5,808 nucleotides of DNA from an uncultured Chthoniobacterales bacterium. GTDB taxonomy: Bacteria; Verrucomicrobiota; Verrucomicrobiae; Chthoniobacterales; UBA10450. The number at the start of each line of letters is the position of its first letter. The first letter of the stretch is position 1. The notes beneath the pieces are model-generated. The model was not told the origin of the DNA, made no database searches, and saw only the letters and a list, made by a program, of their open reading frames with translations. Of this stretch, positions 1 through 5,586 are shown piece after piece. Both the position numbers and the translations under genes were made by a program. Where the stretch lies: assembly GCA_955652855.1 (NCBI GenBank), contig CATPCN010000350.1, forward strand, positions 1-5,808, written 5' to 3'.

Positions 1-32
1 GACTAGCCTGCTCCGCAGGTTGGTCGTTTGAC

Positions 33-38
33 TGGAGG
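33..38 (+). promoter_or_regulatory. Ribosome binding site of the 110-aa protein gene
   Basis: TGGAGG lies nine bases before the ATG at 48. It fixes that start, because the frame stays open upstream to the window edge and would otherwise leave the start undecided. A possible upstream gene tail in another frame ends with TGA at 29-31, but nothing else about it can be seen. Confidence 0.6.
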
Positions 39-47
39 CCGTCTCGA

Positions 48-380
48 ATGAGAACACAACCCGATTCCGCTTACGGAGCCGAGGAGAAGCCGGAAGCACT
101 GCTGGTCGCTGCTATCGAGGACCAGACAGAACGCTACGCGGCAATCCAAAGGCTCAATCACGCTATCGAGGGCGATTTCATCCGACCTGCCCTCGTTCAG
201 AAGGCAATCCGAGTTCTTGTCGAACAAAACACGATCTACGAAGCCATCTGGCAGGAGATCGCGATGGCGTTCGGCACGTCCGTCGCCATCAAGGAACGTT
301 TCGGGGTTGAAGCCACGCCGGTCAGCGGCTTACCAGCCGCTCAAATTTCGCTCTTCGAGAGCACAAGGAGAATCGTATGA
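48..380 (+). CDS. Hypothetical 110-aa protein with a C-terminal sliding-clamp-type motif
   Basis: I do not recognise this family. The protein is hydrophilic, appears mostly helical, and has no signal peptide, membrane segment or cysteine. Residues 15-85 look like a compact helical domain rich in Ala, Glu and Ile. After a Pro/Gly linker (residues 90-97) comes QISLF at residues 99-103, seven residues from the C-terminus. This matches the QxSLF pentapeptide by which many DNA polymerases and repair or replication proteins bind the beta sliding clamp (DnaN). The start is supported by TGGAGG at 33-38. Its stop overlaps the parB start as ATGA at 377-380, so the two genes are probably translationally coupled and made together. 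A role at the replication fork or in element replication is inference from the motif and the ParB neighbour; the motif is short and could be chance. Confidence 0.8.
   Translation: MRTQPDSAYGAEEKPEALLVAAIEDQTERYAAIQRLNHAIEGDFIRPALVQKAIRVLVEQNTIYEAIWQEIAMAFGTSVAIKERFGVEATPVSGLPAAQISLFESTRRIV
365..370 (+). promoter_or_regulatory. Ribosome binding site of parB
   Basis: AAGGAG lies six bases before the ATG at 377, inside the end of the preceding gene. It supports that ATG and the four-base ATGA overlap as the true junction. Confidence 0.7.
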
Positions 381-2041
381 CCGCTAGTTACAAAACACTT
401 TTAGTGGCGCGTGAGTCTGTTGCTTCATCGCCGCTCAACCCGAGGACCATTTACAACAACGACAAGATTCAGCAGATGGCCGTCAGTATGCAATCAAACG
501 GCGTCGGCATTATCTCGCCCCTGATCGTGCGCCCGTTCAACGGAAGTGGGCGATGGGAAATCATCGCCGGGGAATGCCGCCTCCGCGCCGCCGCCTTGGC
601 CGGACTGGAACAGGTGCCGGTGATGGTCCGGTCGCTAGAGGACGCCGCCGTCCTTGAAATCATGATGACCGAGAACGTGCAGCGAAACGATCTGCATCCC
701 TTGGACGAATCCGCAGGCTACGACCGGATGCTCAAGAACGGCTCCACGGTCGATACCATCGCCGACCGCATCGGCGTTCCGAAGACCCGCATCTACAAAC
801 GGCTGCAACTGCTGCAACTCATCCCGGAACTTCGAGACCTGTTCTTACGGGACGAAATCCCCGAAGGACATGCCTCGATGCTCGCCCGCTTGCAGCCGAG
901 CGAACAAGCCCTGACGCTTACCACGGACGGCGCACTCTTTCATCGGAGCTCCAACTGGGATGGCACGAAGCATCAGACCGTCCAAGGCCCACCCGAAGTG
1001 CAATCGTTGGGGCACCTTCGCACGTGGATCGAAACCAACATCTACCTCGACCTCGGGACTGCGGCGTTTGCAACTCAGGATGCCGATTTACTTCCCCCGG
1101 CGGGTGCGTGCTTGGGCTGCCAGAAACGCACCGGAGCAAACGCGCTGTTGTTCGATGACGTGCGCAAAGGTGACCACTGCCTGGACCGCTCCTGTTTCCA
1201 GGCGAAGCTCGGAGCGCACATTTCCCGCGCCGAACGGAAGGCGGTCGAAAGCGGAACTCCTCTGATCCGCATCAGCCGTGCCTATGTCAATCCAGCCGAG
1301 GCCAAGGAACTAAATGCTCTCAACACCAGCGACTACAGCCTGATTAGCGGCAGGAAAGACAAATGTCTCTCCATGACCAACGCCATTGTCGTCCATGGGC
1401 AACAGGTGGGCCAGACCGTCCGAGTATGCAATGACGCCGCTTGTCCGCAGCATGGGCGCAAGCACGGCACGGGGCGGGTGAAACCGTCTCTTGCCGAAGT
1501 AACCGCGCGGAAAGAAACTATCGCTTCCGAGCGGATCGAGCGCGAGACTCGCCGCGCGATCTTCACAGCGGTTGTGGAGAAAGCCCCGACCAAGCCAACA
1601 ACTGAGTTTCTCCAAACAACCGCCGCGGCCCTTCTCGAAGCCATGCCGCACGAATACGCAAAACAACTCTGCGGCCTACTCGGTCTCACGCCGGAGAAGG
1701 TGCAGGACTATGTCAGCTTCGGAAACACCCTGGTGAGTCACCTGAAGAAGCAGACCACCGACTCAGCGCTCATCCGGTTCATTCTGGCGTGCGCGATCAA
1801 TCCGGACCTGACGCACCGGCAGCACACCGGACGCCCGAACAGCCTGGACCAGTGGGCCAAAGCGCTCAAGGTGGACACGACCGCCATCCGCAAGCGCGTG
1901 GCCGTCCCCATTGAGAAGAAACTGAAGGCATGGAAGGGGCTGAATGTGCTGCCTCGTCCCGCCGACAAACCACCATCGACAAAATCCACTCGCAAGGTCA
2001 AGGGATCGAAGCGGCGTCTGGCCCTCGTTAAGCGCGGCTGA
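377..2041 (+). CDS. parB: ParB/RepB/Spo0J-family protein with two cysteine clusters
   Basis: Likely a DNA-binding partition or regulatory protein of a plasmid or integrated element. Residues 7-115 form the ParB N-terminal (ParB/sulfiredoxin-fold) domain: NPR at 21-23, GECRLRAA at 65-72 (the GERRxRA nucleotide-binding box, with Cys for the first Arg), and ENVQRNDLHPLDE at 99-111. A helix-turn-helix follows at about 123-172, with DTIADRIGVPKTRIYKRL at its core. At 554 aa it is much longer than a chromosomal ParB (about 280-300). The extra part carries C245-x2-C248, C268-x4-C273, then C330, C351-x4-C356 and H359/H363, which suggests one or two metal-binding knuckles; I recall similar cysteine-bearing ParBs on large plasmids, including those of PRTRC type. 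The last 25 residues are strongly basic. No ParA is in the window. The gene is coupled to the upstream ORF and followed by a stem-loop. Family assignment is firm; function in segregation rather than regulation is inference. Confidence 0.92.
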   Translation: MTASYKTLLVARESVASSPLNPRTIYNNDKIQQMAVSMQSNGVGIISPLIVRPFNGSGRWEIIAGECRLRAAALAGLEQVPVMVRSLEDAAVLEIMMTENVQRNDLHPLDESAGYDRMLKNGSTVDTIADRIGVPKTRIYKRLQLLQLIPELRDLFLRDEIPEGHASMLARLQPSEQALTLTTDGALFHRSSNWDGTKHQTVQGPPEVQSLGHLRTWIETNIYLDLGTAAFATQDADLLPPAGACLGCQKRTGANALLFDDVRKGDHCLDRSCFQAKLGAHISRAERKAVESGTPLIRISRAYVNPAEAKELNALNTSDYSLISGRKDKCLSMTNAIVVHGQQVGQTVRVCNDAACPQHGRKHGTGRVKPSLAEVTARKETIASERIERETRRAIFTAVVEKAPTKPTTEFLQTTAAALLEAMPHEYAKQLCGLLGLTPEKVQDYVSFGNTLVSHLKKQTTDSALIRFILACAINPDLTHRQHTGRPNSLDQWAKALKVDTTAIRKRVAVPIEKKLKAWKGLNVLPRPADKPPSTKSTRKVKGSKRRLALVKRG

Positions 2042-2048
2042 CCCAACA

Positions 2049-2078
2049 GCGGGGTGAGCTTCAGATGGCTCACCCCGC
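2049..2078 (+). terminator. Stem-loop after parB, probable terminator
   Basis: A perfect 11-bp inverted repeat (GCGGGGTGAGC, then an 8-base loop, then its complement) begins ten bases after the start of the parB stop codon. No T-run follows, so it may be a weak or factor-assisted terminator, or an mRNA-stabilising 3' hairpin. Perfect pairing and placement are seen directly; termination is inference. Confidence 0.6.
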
Positions 2079-2527
2079 AACCTCCTCGCGCCTCCCCCGT
2101 CCCCCGTCATTTCCGTCCTTGTACTTTCCTTCCGACAGCGCCCCCTCTGTGACTACGCTGCGTTCCTCAAGCTCACTTCACAACGGTCACCGCACCGCTG
2201 ACACCGGACCGTGCCTTTCGCATTCCTACCAGCTCGTCACAGTGCGAGTCTTGCTTGAGAGGTGCATAGATCGTCTTCGTACCCTTATCATTCGGGCGCC
2301 GCTTCAAGGGAATTCCTGCGCCCTGGCGGGACTGCGGGATTCTGCTTCGGCTTCGAGCCGCCGTGCCGGTTTCCGGTCGCTCCCCAAAAATCATTGCTAC
2401 GCTCGCTTGCTTCAAACGATGTCTTTTACGCGCTCACCAATGTTTTCCGGGTCCCCCCAGAAAAAGCATCCCTTGCCCTTGGGAGCAGTCCCTCTTGCTT
2501 TTGGGCGTCCCCGAATGAAACGGGCAC
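2079..2527. other. Gene-free, pyrimidine-rich and hairpin-rich spacer between parB and ssb
   Basis: No reading frame here looks like a protein. Long frames exist, but their translations are low-complexity Ser/Pro/Arg strings. From 2079 to about 2150 the plus strand is strongly pyrimidine-rich. Beyond that come inverted repeats: ACGGTC 2183-2188 with GACCGT 2207-2212; GGGCGC 2294-2299 with GCGCCC 2318-2323, enclosing the palindrome GGAATTCC at 2309-2316; CGGCT-TCG-AGCCG at 2348-2360; and AAAAGCA 2462-2468 with TGCTTTT 2496-2502. The stretch should contain the ssb promoter and leader. It could also hold a partition site, an origin or a small RNA. I saw no canonical parS and no tRNA shape. Confidence 0.5.
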
Positions 2528-2529
2528 AT

Positions 2530-2533
2530 GGAG
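2530..2533 (+). promoter_or_regulatory. Ribosome binding site deciding the ssb start
   Basis: GGAG lies nine bases before the ATG at 2543. Two in-frame ATGs exist, at 2528 and 2543. The first overlaps this GGAG and has no clear site of its own, while the second gives the usual SSB beginning (MYLNQTQLIGYLGKD). The second is therefore preferred. Confidence 0.55.
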
Positions 2534-2542
2534 ATTCAAAAC

Positions 2543-2934
2543 ATGTACCTCAACCAGACTCAACTCATCGGCTACCTCGGCAAGGATGCGGAGACACGCC
2601 AAACTCGAAGCGGGATCGCTTACACGATTCTGTCCGTCGCAACGAACAGCCGTTGGAAGAATGGCACCGCTGCGTCGCCTGGGGCAAGCTCTCGGCATGG
2701 ACGGGCACTCTACTGAAGGGCGCACACGTCCACATCGCCGGTCAACTGCGTAGCCGCGAGTATGACAAAAAGCTGAAGAGCGACCGCAACGACGTCACAG
2801 TCAAAGTGCGCGTGTGGGACGTGCGAGTGGACCAGGTCCTACACCTGAATCGCACGAGGCAGGCCGACGCGGAGGAAGCGGGGGCAGGAGCGCCCCCGCC
2901 CGGCGGAGCCGCAAACGACAACATTCCTTTTTAG
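2543..2934 (+). pseudogene. ssb: Single-stranded DNA-binding protein, frameshifted and missing a loop
   Basis: SSB coats single-stranded DNA in replication, recombination and repair through an OB fold. The first part (2543 to about 2664) reads MYLNQTQLIGYLGKDAETR, continues to SVATNSRWKN, then runs out of frame to a stop at 2714-2716. The remainder is in the frame one base earlier: EEWHRCVAWGKLS, then TLLKGAHVHIAGQLRSREY, a variable linker, and the tip NDNIPF ending at 2934. SSBs normally have about ten residues between the Trp of SRWK and EWHR (the loop joining two strands); here they are almost absent. The simplest history is a loss of roughly 30 bases, of 3n+1 length, around 2656-2668, perhaps between copies of a GGAAGAA-like repeat. 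Alternatives are a sequencing or assembly error or -1 frameshifting; I see no classical slippery heptamer. Everything else, including the partner-binding C-terminal Phe, is preserved, so the break is probably recent. Confidence 0.85.
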
Positions 2935-2949
2935 GCGCGGAGCGCGCCT
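2933..2949 (+). terminator. Short GC-rich stem-loop overlapping the ssb stop
   Basis: AGGCGCG and CGCGCCT pair perfectly (7 bp) around a GAG loop. The stem begins within the TAG stop of ssb. A run of T precedes rather than follows it on the plus strand, so it is not a textbook terminator by itself. Together with the hairpin at 2955-2980 it probably ends or stabilises the ssb transcript. Confidence 0.4.
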
Positions 2950-2954
2950 CCAGT

Positions 2955-2980
2955 CCTTCCGGGGCTTCGGCCCTGGGAGG
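2955..2980 (+). terminator. UUCG-capped stem-loop downstream of ssb
   Basis: CCTTCCGGGGC pairs with GCCCTGGGAGG across a TTCG tetraloop: 11 bp including two G-T pairs, closed by C-G as in very stable UUCG hairpins. It lies 20 bases after ssb. No T-run follows, so intrinsic termination is likely but unproven. Confidence 0.5.
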
Positions 2981-3016
2981 GTCCGCCAACGAGCAATATC
3001 TCGATGCGCCTCGCTA

Positions 3017-3184
3017 ATGTCAGTCCGCTCGATCAGCTTCACAGCGGGCTGTGATGGCCGCTTGACTGTGGGGGAGAAGAAAGGCAAGCTCTTCTTTCGG
3101 TTGATGCAGCAGGCGGTCGCCATTCCTTCCGCTACCTACGAAAACATGGTCCAAAAGGCTGGACCGGCACATCACAAGCTGTAG
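3017..3184 (+). CDS. Doubtful 55-aa hypothetical ORF
   Basis: A short frame from ATG 3017 to TAG 3182-3184 encodes a mildly basic peptide beginning MSVRSISFTAGCDGRL, with a Lys-rich GEKKGK centre and an FFRLMQQAV helix-like stretch. I recognise no family. There is no ribosome binding site before the ATG, and the frame is open upstream through the two hairpins, so the start is uncertain. Its composition looks more protein-like than the surrounding frames. It could be a small gene, the tail of a decayed one, or chance. Its stop lies in the hairpin at 3165-3194. Confidence 0.2.
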   Translation: MSVRSISFTAGCDGRLTVGEKKGKLFFRLMQQAVAIPSATYENMVQKAGPAHHKL

Positions 3185-3194
3185 TGGTGTGCTG
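3148..3194. other. Two consecutive stem-loops before the dockerin-like gene
   Basis: GGTCC 3148-3152 pairs with GGACC 3161-3165 across an 8-base loop. The second stem, CGGCACATCAC 3165-3175 with GTGGTGTGCTG 3184-3194, has 11 pairs including two G-T and also an 8-base loop. They end 34 bases before the next start codon. They may terminate transcription arriving from the left or form part of the leader of the following gene; the sequence does not decide between these. Confidence 0.35.
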
Positions 3195-3228
3195 AGTCAA
3201 GGGGATATCCACTCGCGATAAATATGGC

Positions 3229-3639
3229 ATGAGCAAGTTTGTTATCGTTGTTTTCATTCTGAGTTGCGTATTCCTGTCACTCTCGATCGCCCTGGCCGAC
3301 GACCCGCGGTATGTGATCACGGAACCGCAATTCGGAAAGATTAGGGGCGGCGGACACCTGGAGATGCCGTGCGACCTAGATGGTGATCAGACTTGCAGCC
3401 AGAAGGACTTTGATCAGTTTCGACGAATTCGTGGCAGGTGCAGAGGGGATACCGAGTTTGACATGGTCAGCCGTTTTGCCGGTAAGAAAACTTCGATCGG
3501 CGAACGCTTCGATATCGATAAGGACGGCTGCATAACATGTAAAGACTATCAACTGTGGTTGCGGGAGATCGTAAGACAGGCCGCCAACCTGAAGAAGGCC
3601 AGAGCTCCAGTTGTGCCGGAGTGCCTAGAACAAAATTAG
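3229..3639 (+). CDS. Secreted protein with two dockerin/EF-hand-type calcium loops
   Basis: Residues 1-23 are a Sec signal peptide: Lys at 3, a long hydrophobic core, and ALA before Asp24. The mature part of about 113 aa holds two 12-residue loops with calcium-binding spacing: D49-L-D51-G-D53 to D60, and D95-I-D97-K-D99-G100 to D106. Each is followed by a short amphipathic helix, as in type I dockerin repeats (Asp at 1, 3, 5 and 12). Six cysteines (48, 56, 71, 101, 104, 132) remain after cleavage; several sit inside or beside the loops and could form disulfides in the periplasm or outside the cell. A dockerin normally pairs with a cohesin; none is visible here, so a cellulosome-like role is not implied. 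The ATG at 3229 lacks a clear ribosome binding site. The gene converges on the PEP-CTERM gene, sharing TTAG at the stops. Function beyond calcium binding and export is unknown. Confidence 0.75.
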   Translation: MSKFVIVVFILSCVFLSLSIALADDPRYVITEPQFGKIRGGGHLEMPCDLDGDQTCSQKDFDQFRRIRGRCRGDTEFDMVSRFAGKKTSIGERFDIDKDGCITCKDYQLWLREIVRQAANLKKARAPVVPECLEQN

Positions 3640-4349
3640 CTCTGTTCGTATCGCAGACGGAAACGCCGAATTGCAAATGAGAGCGCGATCAATCCAGATA
3701 TGACAAGCATGACAGTTTGTGGCTCTGGAACTTGGGATTCAATATGACCGCCACCAGTAGGCGTGCCGAATCCGTCGATTGTGATCCCATACTGCCGTGT
3801 GTCAACAGGTCCGGCTGCGACCAATGGGCCTATTAGAGGATAAACTTTAGCAAGAAGGGGTACCATCGCGGTGCTTCCTTCATCTACAGATAGCGTGCCG
3901 ACAGTTTCGATAGTGAAGAAGTCGCGGTCTAAATACGGATCACCAGTAACATTTGGAGTAAACGTGAAGTCAATCGTGAATTGACTCGGAAGATAAGCGA
4001 AGCCCGATCCAGAAGAAACCGCGCCGACTCCAAGTACAACGCTTGTTGCTTCTGTCCCTCCTTTAGTGGCCCCATTTGCCAGGTAAAGAGTGCCAATCTG
4101 GAATCGAGCACCGTCTGGGCCAACGTCTATTATGGGGTTGAATGAAAGACCGATGAAAGAAACGACTGTGGGATCACCGGCACCGTTATAGAAAGTGTTC
4201 GTTCCGACGCCGCTGCAAACGCAACTGGCCGGATTCGGAAATGCGAACAAACCGTTGGTGATCGGAAGCGTTGCTGCGCTGAGCGAAGGGATTGCAAAGG
4301 ATACTCCGAAAATCAGAAGAGCGGCACGACGCCAGTAGTATTCTCTCAT
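3636..4349 (-). CDS. PEP-CTERM exported protein, choice-of-anchor K type
   Basis: The protein has 237 residues from ATG 4347-4349. An in-frame TTG at 4371-4373 would add eight residues ahead of the signal peptide and is less likely. Residues 1-26 (MREYYWRR, hydrophobic core, SLSAA) form a Sec signal peptide. The C-terminus is a classical PEP-CTERM sorting signal: VPEP at 207-210, a hydrophobic span, then the basic RRFRLR, recognised and processed by an exosortase for export or anchoring at the cell surface. The middle is a beta-rich Gly/Thr/Pro domain. GTLYLANGATKGGTEATSV and DFTFTPNVTGDPYLDRDFF resemble what I remember of choice-of-anchor K domains, but no search was possible. A TATAAAAT-like -10 element lies upstream on the minus strand (4437-4444) without a good -35. 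No terminator separates it from the convergent gene. The substrate or partner is unknown. Confidence 0.88.
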   Translation of the reverse strand: MREYYWRRAALLIFGVSFAIPSLSAATLPITNGLFAFPNPASCVCSGVGTNTFYNGAGDPTVVSFIGLSFNPIIDVGPDGARFQIGTLYLANGATKGGTEATSVVLGVGAVSSGSGFAYLPSQFTIDFTFTPNVTGDPYLDRDFFTIETVGTLSVDEGSTAMVPLLAKVYPLIGPLVAAGPVDTRQYGITIDGFGTPTGGGHIESQVPEPQTVMLVISGLIALSFAIRRFRLRYEQS

Positions 4350-4501
4350 GGTGATATCTGTTGAGTCTACCAAATGGCTGGAGGATGCTTGTGGGTTCTA
4401 GGAGATGTGCAAGACGCGCATAAGGACCACATGTCGATTTTATACCGTAACCACGGCGCAACTGGGCACCAGCGACCTCTCCTGCCAAGATGGAGTATGC
4501 C

Positions 4502-4530
4502 GTGACAGAAAACAGCGCCAGGCGTAGAAT
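4502..4530 (+). promoter_or_regulatory. Sigma-70-type promoter of the vapBC-like operon
   Basis: GTGACA at 4502-4507 (five of six to TTGACA) is separated by exactly 17 bases from TAGAAT at 4525-4530 (five of six to TATAAT). The predicted transcript starts about 25 bases before the antitoxin ATG. The spacer contains CGCC-A-GGCG (4516-4524), a short palindrome where an antitoxin dimer could bind and autoregulate; that operator role is inference. Confidence 0.6.
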
Positions 4531-4562
4531 GGCTTGGTAGTATCGAAACAGGGAACCTATCT

Positions 4563-4868
4563 ATGACCGTCCAACTCAATTTGCCGACAGACGTGGTCGA
4601 GCGCCTCACCGAAGAGGCGCGTCAGAAGGGGCTTTCCCTGGACGCATATCTTTTACAGACCATCCTTCACAAAGCCCCGAATGGAGCTCCGCTCACCGAC
4701 GATGCAACCGGCCGACATGAGTCCACACTCACCGCCGAGGAGCGGGTCCGGGCAATTGATGAGTTCTTTGCAGAGGTGGACCGTGATCCCCCTTCAGGCG
4801 TTGAGCCGCTACCCGAAGAAGCCTTGAGCCGCCGAAATCTTTACGACGACCGTCGGAACCAACTCTAA
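4563..4868 (+). CDS. vapB: VapB-like antitoxin with a ribbon-helix-helix-type N-terminus
   Basis: This is a 101-aa acidic protein. Residues 2-8 (TVQLNLP) form a strand and residues 9-36 two helices (DVVERLTEEARQKG, then SLDAYLLQTIL), the pattern of a ribbon-helix-helix DNA-binding dimer. The C-terminal part (EERVRAIDEFF, then LPEEALSRRNLYDDR) is charged and probably unfolded until it wraps around a PIN toxin, as known for VapB antitoxins. It has a good promoter at 4502-4530 and AGGGA at 4550-4554 as ribosome binding site. The partner toxin begins one base after its stop, the usual operon order of antitoxin then toxin. The reading frame is intact although the toxin is frameshifted. Expected roles are neutralising VapC and repressing the operon. 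The pairing is inferred from position and toxin family. Confidence 0.82.
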   Translation: MTVQLNLPTDVVERLTEEARQKGLSLDAYLLQTILHKAPNGAPLTDDATGRHESTLTAEERVRAIDEFFAEVDRDPPSGVEPLPEEALSRRNLYDDRRNQL

Positions 4869-4869
4869 A

Positions 4870-5314
4870 TTGAACTACCTCATCGATACGAACATTCTTG
4901 TTCGCACAGTGCACCACGAAGATCCGGCATCCAGAACGGGCCCGTAGCTCCATTAGAAAACTAGCGGAGAGGCAACACCAGCTCTACATTCTGCCTCAGA
5001 ACACTGCGGAGTTTTGGGCTGTATGCACGCGACCGAAGGGAGTAAGGAGTAACGGGCTTGGCTATCCTGTCTCCAGGGTCGAGCGCTACATTGCGCGTTT
5101 CGAGTCCCTCTTTACGGTCCTCTTTGAGACGAGCCATGTCTACCGAGAATGGAAGCGGCTTGTTGCCGCCCATTCCGTCAGCGGTCTGGAGGTCCATGAT
5201 ACTCGGCTCGTTGCGGCCATGCTTGTCCACGGTATTGAAAACATCGTTACGTTCAACACAGATGATTTCAGGGGCTACTCAGGTATCAACATCCTTCATC
5301 CGGCGAATATCTGA
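4870..5314 (+). pseudogene. vapC: VapC-like PIN-domain toxin, frameshifted near its N-terminus
   Basis: PIN-domain VapC toxins are metal-dependent RNases that cleave tRNA or rRNA. A TTG start at 4870 opens MNYLIDTNILVRTVHHEDP, a perfect PIN beginning with the first catalytic Asp (DTN). This frame hits TAG at 4945-4947. The rest continues in the next frame from about 4928: HPERARSSIRKLAERQ, then LYILPQNTAEFWAV (Glu at 5009-5011), VHDTRLVAAML (Asp at 5198-5200), and TFNTDDF (Asp at 5261-5266), ending ILHPANI at 5314. All four expected acidic positions survive across the two frames. Joining the frames gives the usual DPxHP-type sequence if one base is removed or two are added around 4924-4930. 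The restored length, about 148 aa, is normal. It is probably a recently inactivated toxin, or a sequencing error. A start further downstream would lose the first Asp and give an inactive protein. Confidence 0.85.
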
Positions 5315-5376
5315 ACCACCCTCTCGCATCGAACGAAAACCGCGCCGAATCGGGCGAGCGGCAACTTCAATCCTGA

Positions 5377-5586
5377 CCTTCTGCACGTCAGTTCGGGAGG
5401 GCTCCGGCCGATGTCATCGTGGCAGCGACCAATGCAAGGCATCTCTCCTTGTTTCCTCCGGCAAAGCGCTGGGAAGACATAGTGTTGGTGGCGGAAGGCG
5501 TATTCGTCTGGATTCCACACCGATTCTGGCGACCTAGACTCCCACGATTGATAGCCGAGGCTATTGACTTAGCCCGAGGTTGTTGA
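5377..5586 (+). pseudogene. C-terminal remnant of a second PIN-domain protein
   Basis: The frame is open from a TGA at 5374-5376 to a TGA at 5584-5586 and has no start codon that makes sense. Codons 5401-5481 read APADVIVAATNARHLSLF followed by PPAKRWEDI. This strongly resembles the end of PIN-domain toxins: the acidic ADV-x-VA-x-TN motif near the last active-site strand, then HLS-x-F and a W-x-DI ending. It is not a copy of the end of the vapC just upstream, so it comes from a different family. No matching N-terminal half is seen between 5315 and 5376. The residues after DI probably lie beyond the original protein end. Recognition rests on remembered motif shape only. Confidence 0.45.

Noticed and set aside
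7..19. Small hairpin CCTGC-TCC-GCAGG at the left edge
   Set aside because: Only five base pairs, with no context; it could be the end of an upstream terminator but cannot be judged at the window edge.
2173..2415. 80-aa minus-strand frame in the spacer
   Set aside because: It needs a TTG start without a ribosome binding site and matches nothing I recognise, although its composition is not absurd.
2065..2655. Long plus-strand frame leading into the second half of ssb, with an ATG at 2065
   Set aside because: It begins inside the loop of the parB stem-loop, and its first 190 or so residues are Ser/Pro/Arg-rich with no domain pattern. Only the part after about 2656 is real SSB sequence, in continuation of the frame that starts at 2543.
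2656..2668. Programmed -1 frameshift in ssb as used in dnaX-like genes
   Set aside because: There is no X-XXY-YYZ slippery heptamer or obvious stimulatory stem, and loop residues are missing, which favours deletion over recoding.
2262..2753. 163-aa plus-strand frame across the spacer and ssb
   Set aside because: It crosses the well-recognised ssb reading frames in a third frame and has no ribosome binding site or recognisable motif.
3636..4373. Longer version of the PEP-CTERM protein from TTG at 4373
   Set aside because: The extra eight polar residues precede an otherwise well-formed signal peptide that begins at ATG 4349.
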